From positions 62,001-126,000 of the forward strand of contig CAIUHP010000028.1 of assembly GCA_903899015.1 (NCBI GenBank): DNA of 64,000 bases, given 5' to 3'. Position 1 is the stretch's first letter. Each line of letters opens with the position of its first letter. The notes under the pieces are model-generated. The model was not told the DNA's origin, searched no databases, and saw only the letters and a list, made by a program, of their open reading frames with translations. A program made the position numbers and the translations under genes. Positions 8,726 through 17,259 of the stretch are shown here, one piece after another. The stretch is from an uncultured Armatimonadota bacterium. GTDB lineage: Bacteria > Armatimonadota > Fimbriimonadia > Fimbriimonadales > Fimbriimonadaceae.

Positions 8726-9735
8726 TACAAATAGGCTGGCTGAACTGTCTTTTGCTGAGCACTGGACTGCTCGGCGGCTTCGATAGCCGCAATAATTCGG
8801 CGGGCTTCTTCGGGTTTCACTGCCAAGTCTTCGCCTCGCATCAAGTGGCCGGCGATATTGTCGTAGTAAGCCTGCTGATTCGTCTTTTGCATTGGAGCGT
8901 CGAACTTGGCGATATAGCCTTCGTGGTCAACCGAGACCTCGATTTTGTCCCAGCTGTTCATGACCATCGCGCCCTTAGTGCCGAGAATTCTCCAGCGAGC
9001 CTTCGACGCTGCCGCCAAGCTTGAAATCTCGACGGACGCCTTTGCGCCGCCTTCAAATCGGATATTGAGTTCGGTGTGATCTTCGTTCGAATGTTCGAAC
9101 CATCGGAGTTTCTGATAGTAGCCTTCGACGCCAACCATCTGCTTGGGAATCAGATGGAAGATCCAGTCAATGATGTGAGCGCCCCAATCAAACATTGCGC
9201 CACCGGAAATCTTCTTGTCAGATCGCCACCAGTTTCCGGGAGGGTTCATGCCGCCCATCATGGCCTCAACATGGAATACATCGCCGACAATGCCTTTTTG
9301 GATCAGGTCTTTCAAGGTCATGAAGTCGCCGTCATATCGGCGATTGTGGAAAACCGACAGCATGACGTTGTTAGCGTTGGCCGCTTCAATCATCGCGTCA
9401 GCCTCTGCGACACTCACGCACATCGGTTTCTCGACGATGACATGCTTGCCTTTGTTCGCAGCTTTGATTGCGACCGAGGCATGTAGGTTATGAGGAAGAA
9501 TGACGACCACTAGATCGATATCGGGGTTGTCAAGCAGTAGATCGATATCGGTGTACGTTTTGATGCCTGGGAAGTCGGAAGACGCGGTTGCCATCCGAGC
9601 TTCATCCACATCGCATGCGGCAATTGTTTTCATGCCCGCCTTGTTCATCATTTCTCCGTGGTATTTGCCCATGGAGAATGCGCCGCCGTATCCAATTACA
9701 GCGGCGTTAATTGAGTCCTTTGTTTTGATCGCCAT
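8725..9735 (-). CDS. Gfo/Idh/MocA family NAD(P)-dependent oxidoreductase
   Basis: A 336-residue oxidoreductase with an N-terminal Rossmann fold (AVIGYGGAFSMGKYHGEMM), the family EKPMCVSVAEADAMIEAA motif with its catalytic-site Lys, and a C-terminal alpha/beta domain containing GGAMFDWGAHIIDW (conserved Asp and His). These enzymes oxidise or reduce sugars, inositols and related alcohols. The substrate is not predictable. There is no Tat signal, so it is cytoplasmic. An AAGGAATT ribosome site lies about 9 bases before the ATG at 9735. It is first in a two-gene operon with the EEP hydrolase. Confidence 0.93.
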   Translation of the reverse strand: MAIKTKDSINAAVIGYGGAFSMGKYHGEMMNKAGMKTIAACDVDEARMATASSDFPGIKTYTDIDLLLDNPDIDLVVVILPHNLHASVAIKAANKGKHVIVEKPMCVSVAEADAMIEAANANNVMLSVFHNRRYDGDFMTLKDLIQKGIVGDVFHVEAMMGGMNPPGNWWRSDKKISGGAMFDWGAHIIDWIFHLIPKQMVGVEGYYQKLRWFEHSNEDHTELNIRFEGGAKASVEISSLAAASKARWRILGTKGAMVMNSWDKIEVSVDHEGYIAKFDAPMQKTNQQAYYDNIAGHLMRGEDLAVKPEEARRIIAAIEAAEQSSAQQKTVQPAYL

Positions 9736-9784
9736 TCTCTAATTCCTTGAAAGACGGTCGAGTTTACTATCAGGAGAGTGGCGA

Positions 9785-9985
9785 TTAGGGGGAGGGAGCG
9801 GGAGATTCGGTGGCAAGGTTCGCCATCGCTGCTTCGATACCACGCTCAATTTCCGCTGCGCTTTCTTTGGATTCGAGTCCAAACCGTTCTCGAACAACGG
9901 GGCATTCCATCAATTTCTTAATTGCAAACGCAGCGGCAAGACTGCCTACGGCTGCCCCAACAATGAGTAAAGGTCTTTTGTTCAT
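9785..9985 (-). CDS. Small single-pass membrane protein, unknown
   Basis: A 66-residue protein starting MNKRPLLIVGAAVGSLAAAF: a short basic N-terminus, one hydrophobic segment (about residues 5-20), then a charged helix with ESKESAAEIERGIEAAM and a Pro/Ser end. I do not recognise a family. The ATG at 9985 is preferred; a TTG at 10003 would add six residues (MSCEKK). It lies on the same strand as the flotillin operon but behind a terminator. Confidence 0.55.
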   Translation of the reverse strand: MNKRPLLIVGAAVGSLAAAFAIKKLMECPVVRERFGLESKESAAEIERGIEAAMANLATESPAPSP

Positions 9986-10001
9986 CTTCTTTTCACAACT
10001 C

Positions 10002-10045
10002 AAAATAGATCAGGACCCGCTCCACGAAATGGGAAGGGGTCCTGA
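10002..10045 (-). terminator. Terminator after the flotillin gene
   Basis: A 9-bp stem (TCAGGACCC at 10010-10018 with GGGTCCTGA at 10037-10045) is followed on the minus strand by CTATTTTG. It sits 35 bases past the flotillin stop and ends the nfeD-flotillin transcript. Confidence 0.75.
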
Positions 10046-10079
10046 CATTGTGACTATAAAAGATCGGCTTTAGTTTCGA

Positions 10080-11477
10080 CTATTGATCTTTCTTCAACGG
10101 GGGACGAGAAGGTGGGATCTGCGTGATCTTTGGCCCAGTAGGTTTTTCGACCACTGGAATGGGTGCCGGTGCCTCTGGTGAGGAGATGCTCGGAGCACTC
10201 ACAGGAGCGGATGTGATTGTCGGCTGATCATTGTTCATGTTTGATCCGTCGAGCTTCAAGGTTCCGGTTACGAGTTGAGCAGCCAAAACGGTCTGAATGA
10301 CTCCCGTGATCTGGTCCGTCGCTCCGCCAGCGGCAGAACGGCCATCGCTGGAAATATTGACCAGGCGAGCATTAGCCAAAGCGTTTGCAATGACTGGCGC
10401 GATCTGAGGCAGCATTTCAAGCTGGCGTAACGTTAAGTAAGCGTCGCCGCCTTCCGAAATAGCCTTGTTGACTGATCGAATGGCGTCGGCTTGCGCTTCT
10501 GCAACTCGTCGAAGGCGGATGGCTTCTGCTTCGGCCATCGCTTCGGCATTGACTTTCATCTTTTCAGCGTCGGCAATAGCTTGGGCGATCTGGGTAGCTC
10601 GAAGTTCAGCCGTTCTCAAACCAGCGAGAGCGTCTTGCTTCTTCGTTTCGGCTTGAGCGATAACGGCAGCGTTTTCAGCCCGTCTTTGCTCCAATTCTCT
10701 TTGCTTATCGTTGACGGTTTGCTCGGCGCCCAGTTGGGCTTCTCGGGCACGTCGTTCTTGGTCTGCTTGGACGATATCAGCGTTAGCCTTTGCTTCAACG
10801 GCCGATTGTCGTCGGCGAGCTTCTGCTACTTCGCTTTGAACTTCTTTGATGTTCAGGGAGTTGAAGACCAGTCCCAAGTCTTGAAGTTCTCGGGAACAGG
10901 CACTCTTAATAATGATCGCCAGTCGGTCGTCGTCGTCGGGTCCCACTATTGCACTTGTGAGCGGTTTGATCGTGACAGAGGGAACTTCACCGGCATCGAC
11001 TGGGAAGCTTGCCTTAGCATTAAAGAGTTCGTCGTGGTGCAACAAGTTAATGGCGCGACGACCCGTCGAGGTCAACAGATCGGTTAATGTGCTTGTTTGT
11101 TCGTTTTCTGGCTTTGCGAAAAAGCGGTTAGCAGCGGTCTTAATCGTCTCATTGGAGTCACCAACGCTCACGATGGCGCTCGCTAGAACGCGTACTTTGA
11201 TCGGACGGGGTTGACCGTTTCGATCCACGTCCGCAGTCTGGTCTGCAATGTCTAGGTCGATATTAATGGCTTTTGATGGAATCGTTGTCCCAGTGGTGAG
11301 CAACGGAATTTCAAACGATTTACCGGGACCCTTATAGATCCTAGTTGTTCCGCCCATAGAGCTTACGAGACGGATGGTTCCTGCTTCGACAGTGCGCAAA
11401 AAGCGACTGGCGATGATCATGAGGAAAAATACAGCAGTTACTACAGCAACTGCTACGTAGAGTGTTTCTTGGCTCAT
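10080..11477 (-). CDS. Flotillin / SPFH-domain membrane scaffold protein
   Basis: A 465-residue flotillin-like protein. Residues about 5-27 form an N-terminal membrane anchor. The SPFH/band 7 domain follows (VEAGTIRLVSSMGG through the LNIKEVQSE region). A long Ala/Glu/Arg coiled coil (about 215-350: EARRRQSAVEAKANADIVQA and onward) drives oligomerisation. The C-terminal ~75 residues are Pro/Ser-rich. Flotillins organise membrane microdomains and affect fluidity; YqiK/YuaG types sit next to NfeD partners, exactly as here (the NfeD-like gene ends 58 bases upstream). The start is the ATG at 11477. Confidence 0.92.
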   Translation of the reverse strand: MSQETLYVAVAVVTAVFFLMIIASRFLRTVEAGTIRLVSSMGGTTRIYKGPGKSFEIPLLTTGTTIPSKAINIDLDIADQTADVDRNGQPRPIKVRVLASAIVSVGDSNETIKTAANRFFAKPENEQTSTLTDLLTSTGRRAINLLHHDELFNAKASFPVDAGEVPSVTIKPLTSAIVGPDDDDRLAIIIKSACSRELQDLGLVFNSLNIKEVQSEVAEARRRQSAVEAKANADIVQADQERRAREAQLGAEQTVNDKQRELEQRRAENAAVIAQAETKKQDALAGLRTAELRATQIAQAIADAEKMKVNAEAMAEAEAIRLRRVAEAQADAIRSVNKAISEGGDAYLTLRQLEMLPQIAPVIANALANARLVNISSDGRSAAGGATDQITGVIQTVLAAQLVTGTLKLDGSNMNNDQPTITSAPVSAPSISSPEAPAPIPVVEKPTGPKITQIPPSRPPLKKDQ

Positions 11478-11535
11478 TTAGATATTCGCTCCCCCCATTT
11501 AGGGCTTGCGGGATGGCATGGTGAACTGTTCCATT

Positions 11536-12219
11536 CTACAGTTCTTTTGAAACTCGACAAGTATTCTTTGTCGAGTCGATCTCGACGACGACCACCTCGT
11601 CGCCTTTGTTGACTTGAACGCCGTGGTGGATATCGGCATCTTCGAGAGTTGCCAGAAGCTGAACGTTCTGGTCGTCAAGTGTAATCATGATGAGGCCCCG
11701 ACCGTCTTTGTCAAAACGGGTCACGGCGGTCGCTGTTTTGGCGACCATACCTTCCAGACCTTCACTTGGCTTCGATACAAACTTCATCATAAAGCCCATC
11801 ATTGGCTTCGCAACGCCTAGGTTGAATGCGAGAGCACCAATGACGGCAGCCCAAGGAAGCAGTGCAGCGGAAACTACAGTGTGCAGTAAGGTTCCAGTAG
11901 CCCCTGCTCCGAGAGAAAAGCTGAAAAGATCCATCGGCGAAATCATCAACCAAGCAGGGAAGCTTCGGCTACGACCACTTGCATCGGAAGGAGCGTGGGA
12001 CTGGTGAGCGGGAGCGTGACTTGCAGAGCCAGTATGACCCGCATGTCCAACGTGACCCATGTGTCCAGGAAGATGGTGTCCGCCCAAGCTGGGAGCATGA
12101 CCCGCAGTTGCAGCATGTCCGCCGAATGCATGATGAGCGTGAGAGCCTCCATGCATGAATCCAAGAATGGCCATTGAGAGGAAACCGATCCAACCGACCA
12201 ACAAGAGCAATAAGTACAC
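11536..12219 (-). CDS. NfeD-like membrane protein with His/Gly-rich loop
   Basis: A 227-residue partner of the flotillin. Segments: membrane helix 1 (about 2-21), a ~55-residue loop packed with His and Gly (GGHHLPGHMGHVGHAGHTG is one part), a hydrophobic block with about two further helices (about 85-145), and a C-terminal OB-like beta domain (TAVTRFDKDGRGLIMITLDD ... GDEVVVVEID). The last part resembles the soluble domain of NfeD/YuaF. The start is the GTG at 12219 with GGAAAA just before it. The short NfeD class always travels with flotillin genes. The His-rich insertion is not part of any NfeD I know and could bind metal or sense pH. Confidence 0.75.
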   Translation of the reverse strand: MYLLLLLVGWIGFLSMAILGFMHGGSHAHHAFGGHAATAGHAPSLGGHHLPGHMGHVGHAGHTGSASHAPAHQSHAPSDASGRSRSFPAWLMISPMDLFSFSLGAGATGTLLHTVVSAALLPWAAVIGALAFNLGVAKPMMGFMMKFVSKPSEGLEGMVAKTATAVTRFDKDGRGLIMITLDDQNVQLLATLEDADIHHGVQVNKGDEVVVVEIDSTKNTCRVSKEL

Positions 12220-12374
12220 GGCTTTTCCAAGTATTACTCTTAATCGTTCGAATGGGTTACATCAAATGCGTTTATCTTAATATTCCCAGTTTTCGCCTTT
12301 AGAAATGCAGGGATCGGCCGTTTGATATCTTTATCGGATGGGCTAATTTGTTCTGCTAAACGCTAAACTGATCT

Positions 12375-14618
12375 GTGCCGAACCGATTAGCGATTGAGAC
12401 CTCTCCGTATCTTCTTCAACACGCGGAGAACCCCGTCGATTGGTACCCGTGGGGTGACGAGGCGTTCGAGATTGCCAAGCAAACCGACCGTCCAGTCTTT
12501 TTAAGCGTCGGGTACTCATCCTGCCACTGGTGCCACGTGATGGCTCACGAGTCGTTTGAGGACGAGCAAGTTGGCAAGCTTCTAAACGATGGCTTCGTGT
12601 GTATCAAAGTGGACCGCGAGGAGCGTCCCGATGTTGACGAGGCTTACATGACGGCCGTACAACTGATGACTGGTCGAGGCGGTTGGCCCATGAGCGTATT
12701 CATGACACCGGACCGCAAGCCATTTTTAACGGGTACGTATTGGCCCAAGGAAGATCGCGACGGCCATATGGGTTTTGTCGGCGTTCTGAATCAGGTGATG
12801 TCAGCTTGGAGCACGAAGAGAGCGCTGGTAGACGAATCGGCAGATAAGATCGCGGAGGCTCTCGAACAAGCGCTGAGCACCAAGCCGCCTGAATCAAACG
12901 CATCGTTCGACTTCGCGTTTGTGGACCAAGCCGTTACCACTTTGATTGCCGACTTCGATCAAGTTAATGGTGGGTTTGGCACGGCGCCCAAGTTTCCACC
13001 CCATTCCGCAATCGAATTTTTGTTCCGCTACGCAACATCTCCGTCCAAGGATGTTGAACTCCAAGAAGCTGCCTTAAGCGCAGGATTGTTCACGCTGCGC
13101 AGCATGGTGCTCGGAGGAATCCACGATCATGTTGGAGGCGGTTTCCATCGCTATTCGACTGACGCGAGCTGGCTCCTTCCGCACTTTGAGAAAATGCTTT
13201 ACGACAATGCCCTGATGCTTGGCAACCTTGCCAACGCAGTTGGGATTTGTTCAGAGCTAGAACCGAGCCTGGCCGAGCTCTTTTCTCGCACCGCTCAGAC
13301 CCTCGTCGATTGGCTCATGCGCGAGATGACTAGCGAGGAAGGGTTCTTCTATTCCGCTCTCGATGCTGACAGTGAAGGGGAAGAAGGGAAGTTCTATGTT
13401 TGGAGCGTTCAGGAAGTCGTAGAAATCCTGCAGCACCATGCACCCGTTTTCCTGGAGTCCTTTCAGTTCCAAGTCGAAGGCAACTTTGAAGACGAGGCTA
13501 CTCGACGAAAGACGGGCGCTAACATTCCTCACTTGAAGCAAGACCTTGCGGGACAGTTCTTACAAGAACTAGAAATGCTTCGAGTGGCAAGAGAAACTCG
13601 AGTCCGGCCTGGCCTTGACGATAAAGGGCTGATAGGCTGGAACGGTTTGATGATCGGGGCATTGGGAGACGCGGCCTTATGGCCACTTGCTCAAAACGCC
13701 ATTGTGGCCATTCTTTCGGCAGAGAAGAAACTCGGTCACCTACCACACCAAATCTCGAAGGGCGTTCCATCCGGTCATGCATATCTTGAGGACTACGCGA
13801 ACCTCGTTCAAGGCATTATCAAGCTCGCAGTCTGCCACGGATTTATGGAGGATCAAGGCGAATTGCCTCCTCAAGCGATTCCGGCTGATGTCTTATTTAA
13901 CGTTGCCAAGCGACTTTGCGATGAAATGGTCGCCAAGTTTTACGATGAACAAGACGGGGCATTCTTCTCAACTTCTTCGGAACACGAGACTTTGTTTGGC
14001 CGAACCAAGCCGGTCTTTGACCAACCCATTCCAAGTGCAAACGCAGTCGCGATTCGTTGCTTGATCCAACTAGGTGAAGAAGAGAAGGCACGAAAGAGCA
14101 TTCAGGCACTGCTTGGATGGATGCAACGCGCACCCCAAGCAACCGAATCTCTCTACTCAGCAGCGATGCTGTTGTTGGATCCTCCTGGAGATTTGCCAGC
14201 TGAATCGGTTGAATTGCCTGCTGAGGCCGTCGTCGCGGCACCTGCCCCAATCGCACCTAAGCCTGAGGTGAAAGTTTCGATCTCCAGTCGAGAGTTTGTA
14301 GCGGCGGGAGACGGCACTGGTAGTGCTTCGATAACCATCAGCGTTCCTGAAGGCTTGCACTTGAATTCAGCGACACCGCCAGCTCGATGGCTTGTCCCGA
14401 CCAAGCTGACCATCAATGGACTCAAATCGACCATCAAGTACCCAGAAGCAACGAACGATCGATATGAAGGCGAAGTAACGATTCCGTTTACCGTTCAGCT
14501 CCCGGCCGGAGAGTCTGGCGCTGAGTTTGAAGTGGTCGTCAGTTATCAAGCCTGCACAGAATCCGAGTGTCAAGAACCCAAAGAAAAGGTCTTGTCCGCG
14601 GTGGTTGTTCGGGGGTAA
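12375..14618 (+). CDS. DUF255 (YyaL/SSP411) protein fused to a DsbD-N-like domain
   Basis: A 747-residue fusion. Residues 1-~165 are the thioredoxin-fold DUF255 domain: [24 protein letters not shown] (Cys50, Cys53), [24 protein letters not shown]. Residues ~170-600 form the (alpha/alpha)6 barrel typical of SSP411/YyaL ([27 protein letters not shown]). After an Ala/Pro linker (~620-640), residues ~640-747 look like the N-terminal domain of DsbD, including [12 protein letters not shown] where DsbD-N has its paired cysteines. Normal YyaL proteins end near 650-690. The GTG at 12375 has no ribosome site; TAAACT lies 5 bases upstream. There is no signal peptide, so a DsbD-N domain inside the cytoplasm is puzzling. 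Confidence 0.88.
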   Translation: MPNRLAIETSPYLLQHAENPVDWYPWGDEAFEIAKQTDRPVFLSVGYSSCHWCHVMAHESFEDEQVGKLLNDGFVCIKVDREERPDVDEAYMTAVQLMTGRGGWPMSVFMTPDRKPFLTGTYWPKEDRDGHMGFVGVLNQVMSAWSTKRALVDESADKIAEALEQALSTKPPESNASFDFAFVDQAVTTLIADFDQVNGGFGTAPKFPPHSAIEFLFRYATSPSKDVELQEAALSAGLFTLRSMVLGGIHDHVGGGFHRYSTDASWLLPHFEKMLYDNALMLGNLANAVGICSELEPSLAELFSRTAQTLVDWLMREMTSEEGFFYSALDADSEGEEGKFYVWSVQEVVEILQHHAPVFLESFQFQVEGNFEDEATRRKTGANIPHLKQDLAGQFLQELEMLRVARETRVRPGLDDKGLIGWNGLMIGALGDAALWPLAQNAIVAILSAEKKLGHLPHQISKGVPSGHAYLEDYANLVQGIIKLAVCHGFMEDQGELPPQAIPADVLFNVAKRLCDEMVAKFYDEQDGAFFSTSSEHETLFGRTKPVFDQPIPSANAVAIRCLIQLGEEEKARKSIQALLGWMQRAPQATESLYSAAMLLLDPPGDLPAESVELPAEAVVAAPAPIAPKPEVKVSISSREFVAAGDGTGSASITISVPEGLHLNSATPPARWLVPTKLTINGLKSTIKYPEATNDRYEGEVTIPFTVQLPAGESGAEFEVVVSYQACTESECQEPKEKVLSAVVVRG

Positions 14619-14620
14619 GT

Positions 14621-14666
14621 GGTCCGCGGAATTCATTCCGCATAAGGCCCCCGGAATTCATTCCGG
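14621..14666. repeat. Double-hairpin REP-like repeat, left copy
   Basis: 46 bp holding two perfect hairpins with the same arm pattern: GCGGAAT-TC-ATTCCGC (14626-14641) and CCGGAAT-TC-ATTCCGG (14651-14666). It starts two bases after the DUF255 stop. An inverted copy lies at 15993-16038 on the other side of the transposase. Confidence 0.85.
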
Positions 14667-14768
14667 AAACATGAAAGCCCGAAACACCTCGGACCCTCAA
14701 AAAATACGTTAGGGTGTAACACTAATATTGGGACGTAACGAGCCCGATCAACAAGTGGACGCGACCAT

Positions 14769-15422
14769 CTAGTTCATCGACAATTTGGTTTCGTCCCTAG
14801 TTGAAGCATCTAAACCTCGAGCCGAGATCAAGACATCCAACCTTTTTCGACTATCGGAATTTGCCGAACTCCAAGCCCATTTAGTCGGATCGGAGCAAAG
14901 GTTCGCCTTCATTGGATTCCATTCGATGTAGTTCTTCACGCCTTCGAGATGGTCGGAGTCACGAATGTACCGGTCGAAGAAGCCCGGTTGCCAGAGTCGT
15001 CCGCTTCGTCCTAACAGTTGGTTGATCTTTACGGATGAAGCGCCTTTAATCCCCTTGACTACCTTCTCAAGTCTGGCATTTGTCGGAGTGAGTAGGACAT
15101 GCATATGGTTTGGCATGACGACCCATGCGTGCAGCTCATATTGCTTTCCGTGGTTCTCGAAAAGCTGTTCTTGCGCCAAGCGTGCGACTCTTGGATCCTT
15201 GAGCAGGCACTCGCCGTAGCCCTTGTCGCAATACTCATTAACTAATTGCGCAATCTTTCGAATTCTTATTTGATCGTCCTGATGTGCGAGTTCTCGTTCC
15301 CATTCTTTGAGGACTTTTGCTGGCAATGAGTCAGCTAGTCTCCACGTGAGGAACTGGGTGACAGAACCTCCATCGTAGTGGGGAATATAGCCCCTCGAAT
15401 ACCAGCCTCTTGGGTCCTTCAC
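14769..15422 (-). CDS. REP-associated tyrosine transposase (RAYT, Y1/HUH family)
   Basis: A 217-residue protein of the TnpA-REP branch of IS200/IS605-type HUH enzymes. Key features: the HUH motif in VVMPNHMHVLLT (His106-Met-His108), the GRLWQPGFFDRYIRD stretch typical of RAYTs, and YIEWNPMKANL, whose Tyr165 is the likely nucleophile. The N-terminus starts with an FLTWRLADSLP-type strand. Length is normal (160-240). All catalytic residues appear intact. The gene stands alone, enclosed by inverted double-hairpin repeats. RAYTs are usually domesticated single-copy genes acting on REP sequences as single-stranded DNA. Confidence 0.93.
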   Translation of the reverse strand: MKDPRGWYSRGYIPHYDGGSVTQFLTWRLADSLPAKVLKEWERELAHQDDQIRIRKIAQLVNEYCDKGYGECLLKDPRVARLAQEQLFENHGKQYELHAWVVMPNHMHVLLTPTNARLEKVVKGIKGASSVKINQLLGRSGRLWQPGFFDRYIRDSDHLEGVKNYIEWNPMKANLCSDPTKWAWSSANSDSRKRLDVLISARGLDASTRDETKLSMN

Positions 15423-15992
15423 GTTTTCATTTTATGGGGGAATTCAGGCTTTGGCAACTGGGTGAGGTGTGGCTGGTATTCGCGACAGTGGTGAGTTAGA
15501 GCCTCTGTGGTCTAAAACTCTTAGCTAACGGGATCGAAAGCGGCTTAAGCGCGGTTGTCTTACAATCCACATCTGTTCGATTTTGGAGCAAATTTGGACC
15601 GAGACTTAAGACTAGCGCTCGCCGCTTTTGACTAGCGGATCAATGTCTCGTGCCACCCAGTTTTTGCCATTTTAACCTGATCGATCGAGGTTGTCGCATT
15701 AAAAATGAAAGTGGCGAACATAATGTTCCACCTCTCTGGGTTCAATCTCAATCCGAAGTCCGACCGTAGGGGACGAATTGCGGTTGATTTCGAGCCTGGA
15801 GACTAAAACTGGATGGCATTGGATCATTGTCCGCATGTGTTAGGTTCTCCGGGAGATCTCTTGTATGGACAATCTCTTAGGATTCTTTGTTCTTACGGCG
15901 TTTCATAGGCGGGTCAGGTTGCGGTTGACATAAGGAAGGTGGATGTCGGTGAGTCTTTTTGGGGCGGGCTATAGAGGACAAAGCCGTTGTTT
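15423..15992. other. Noncoding stretch upstream of the RAYT
   Basis: About 570 bases with no credible reading frame on either strand; the one longer open frame here (15877-16233, minus) overlaps isocitrate dehydrogenase and has no family features. It must contain the transposase promoter. I see no tRNA-like fold or strong hairpin. It may be the remnant of a larger element. Confidence 0.5.
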
Positions 15993-16038
15993 CCCGAATA
16001 AATTCCGGGGACCTTGAGCGGAATAAATTCCGCGGACC
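15993..16038. repeat. Double-hairpin REP-like repeat, right copy (inverted)
   Basis: Reverse complement of the repeat at 14621-14666 with about six differences. Its intact hairpin is GCGGAAT-AA-ATTCCGC (16019-16034); the other is CCGAATAAATTCCGG (15994-16008), with one arm shifted. Loop bases changed from TC to TT in both units relative to the left copy, so the two hairpins within one repeat stay matched. Confidence 0.85.
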
Positions 16039-16055
16039 GGCGACTCCTTTATGCA

Positions 16056-16091
16056 TAAAAACGCCCCCGACGACGTGAGTCGACGGGGGCG
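16056..16091 (-). terminator. Terminator after isocitrate dehydrogenase
   Basis: An 8-bp GC stem (CGCCCCCG at 16062-16069 with CGGGGGCG at 16084-16091), extended by four more pairs after one mismatch, is followed on the minus strand by TTTTTATG. Intrinsic terminator nine bases after the stop. Confidence 0.9.
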
Positions 16092-16099
16092 ATTTTGTG

Positions 16100-17098
16100 T
16101 TAGCGAAGTTCGCTAGCAACGGCTTCAGCGAATCCGCTTGTTGTTGCGGTGCCGCCGAGGTCGTAAGTTTTGATTCCTTTTGCGAGGGTAGCTTCGAGAG
16201 CTCCTTCAATGTTCTTTCGAGCGTCATGCTCACCTAGGTGGTCGAGCATAAGGGTGCCGGAGAGCAGGAGCGCGGTCGGATTGACCTTGTTCATGCCGGT
16301 GTACTTCGGGGCGGAGCCGTGAACGGCTTCGAACAAAGCGCACTTCTTGCCATAGTTGGCACCCGGTGCAACGCCGAGTCCACCCATCATTCCGGCCGCG
16401 AGGTCGGAGACGATATCGCCATAAAGGTTGGGCATAACCAGAACATCGTAGATGTTCCACTTCGTGACAAGCTGCATGCACTGATTGTCGACGATGTTAT
16501 CCCAGCTTTCGATGTCGGGATATTCTGCGGCGACTCGCTTGAACGCTTTCAAGAAAACGCCGTCGCCGATCTTCATGATGTTGGCTTTGTGAACTCCAAC
16601 CACCTTCTTCCGTCCGTTTGCACGGGCGTATTCGAATGCGGCTCGAATGATCTGCTCACTTGCCGAGTCACTGATGATCTTCACGGAGTGCGCCACGGTC
16701 TCAGTTGCCATGTACTCAATCTGGGTGTAAAGATCTTCCGTGTTCTCTCGGAAGATGACGATGTCAAGATTCTTGAACGGAGTCGGAACACCTGGCAGTG
16801 ATCGAACAGGTCGAACGCAGGCGAAAAGGTCAAGCTTCTTTCGGAGCGTAACGTTTGGGCTAACGGAGCCCTTTCCGATGGGCGTGGTCATCGGAGCCTT
16901 CAGGCCGACGCCGATCTCTTTGATCTTCGCGACGGTTTCTTCGGGAACAATCGGCTTTCCAGCCTCAACGCACTTAAGGCCAGCTTCAACATCGATCCAA
17001 TCGATATTGACTTTGGCGGCCTTGAAAATTACTTCGACGCCGGCGACCAACTCAGGTCCAACGCCGTCTCCTCGAATTAAACAAACTTTGTGTGCCAT
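16100..17098 (-). CDS. Isocitrate dehydrogenase, short decarboxylating type
   Basis: A 332-residue beta-decarboxylating dehydrogenase. Isocitrate rather than isopropylmalate is indicated by GKGSVSPNVTLRKKLDLFACVRP (Ser and Asn that hold isocitrate, followed by the three Arg/Lys region) and IFRENTEDLYTQIEYM. Further motifs are NIVDNQCMQLV and NLYGDIVSDLAAGMMGGLGVAPGANYG. The 332-residue length matches NAD-IDH (IDH3-like) forms, or the catalytic part of the ~480-500-residue NADP-IDH of Thermus/Rickettsia type. The latter carry a C-terminal domain that is missing here but seems to be encoded just upstream (17260-17562). An AAAGAGAA ribosome site precedes the ATG. Cofactor preference is not decided. 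Confidence 0.9.
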   Translation of the reverse strand: MAHKVCLIRGDGVGPELVAGVEVIFKAAKVNIDWIDVEAGLKCVEAGKPIVPEETVAKIKEIGVGLKAPMTTPIGKGSVSPNVTLRKKLDLFACVRPVRSLPGVPTPFKNLDIVIFRENTEDLYTQIEYMATETVAHSVKIISDSASEQIIRAAFEYARANGRKKVVGVHKANIMKIGDGVFLKAFKRVAAEYPDIESWDNIVDNQCMQLVTKWNIYDVLVMPNLYGDIVSDLAAGMMGGLGVAPGANYGKKCALFEAVHGSAPKYTGMNKVNPTALLLSGTLMLDHLGEHDARKNIEGALEATLAKGIKTYDLGGTATTSGFAEAVASELR

Positions 17099-17259
17099 TT
17101 TTCTCTTTGGGGTTTAGGGTCTGGGGGATGGGCTCAAGAATTTTGGGGACTACTTTCTTGCTCTCCATCTCTCCGTACGATCTCCTAAGCTAGAAACTCG
17201 GTCTTTTGAGCCGAAGCGAGACAGACGAGTCTCAACTTACAGGCTCTAGGCCGGTGTCT

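Larger units (their letters stand above)
14621..16038. mobile_element. RAYT unit bracketed by inverted REP-like repeats
   Basis: A 1.42-kb segment consisting of the left repeat, the tyrosine transposase gene, a ~570-bp noncoding stretch and the right repeat in inverse orientation. RAYTs normally lie next to the REP palindromes they mobilise, so the arrangement supports these repeats being its substrate. No target duplication was found on inspection. Confidence 0.75.

Noticed and set aside
14621-16038. Ordinary insertion sequence with DDE transposase
   Set aside because: The protein has HUH and Tyr motifs of RAYT type and no DDE triad; no flanking target duplication was seen.
15877-16233. 118-codon open frame on the minus strand overlapping the IDH gene
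   Set aside because: Its C-terminal part runs through the right REP-like repeat and terminator, its N-terminal part is another frame of IDH, and it has no family features.
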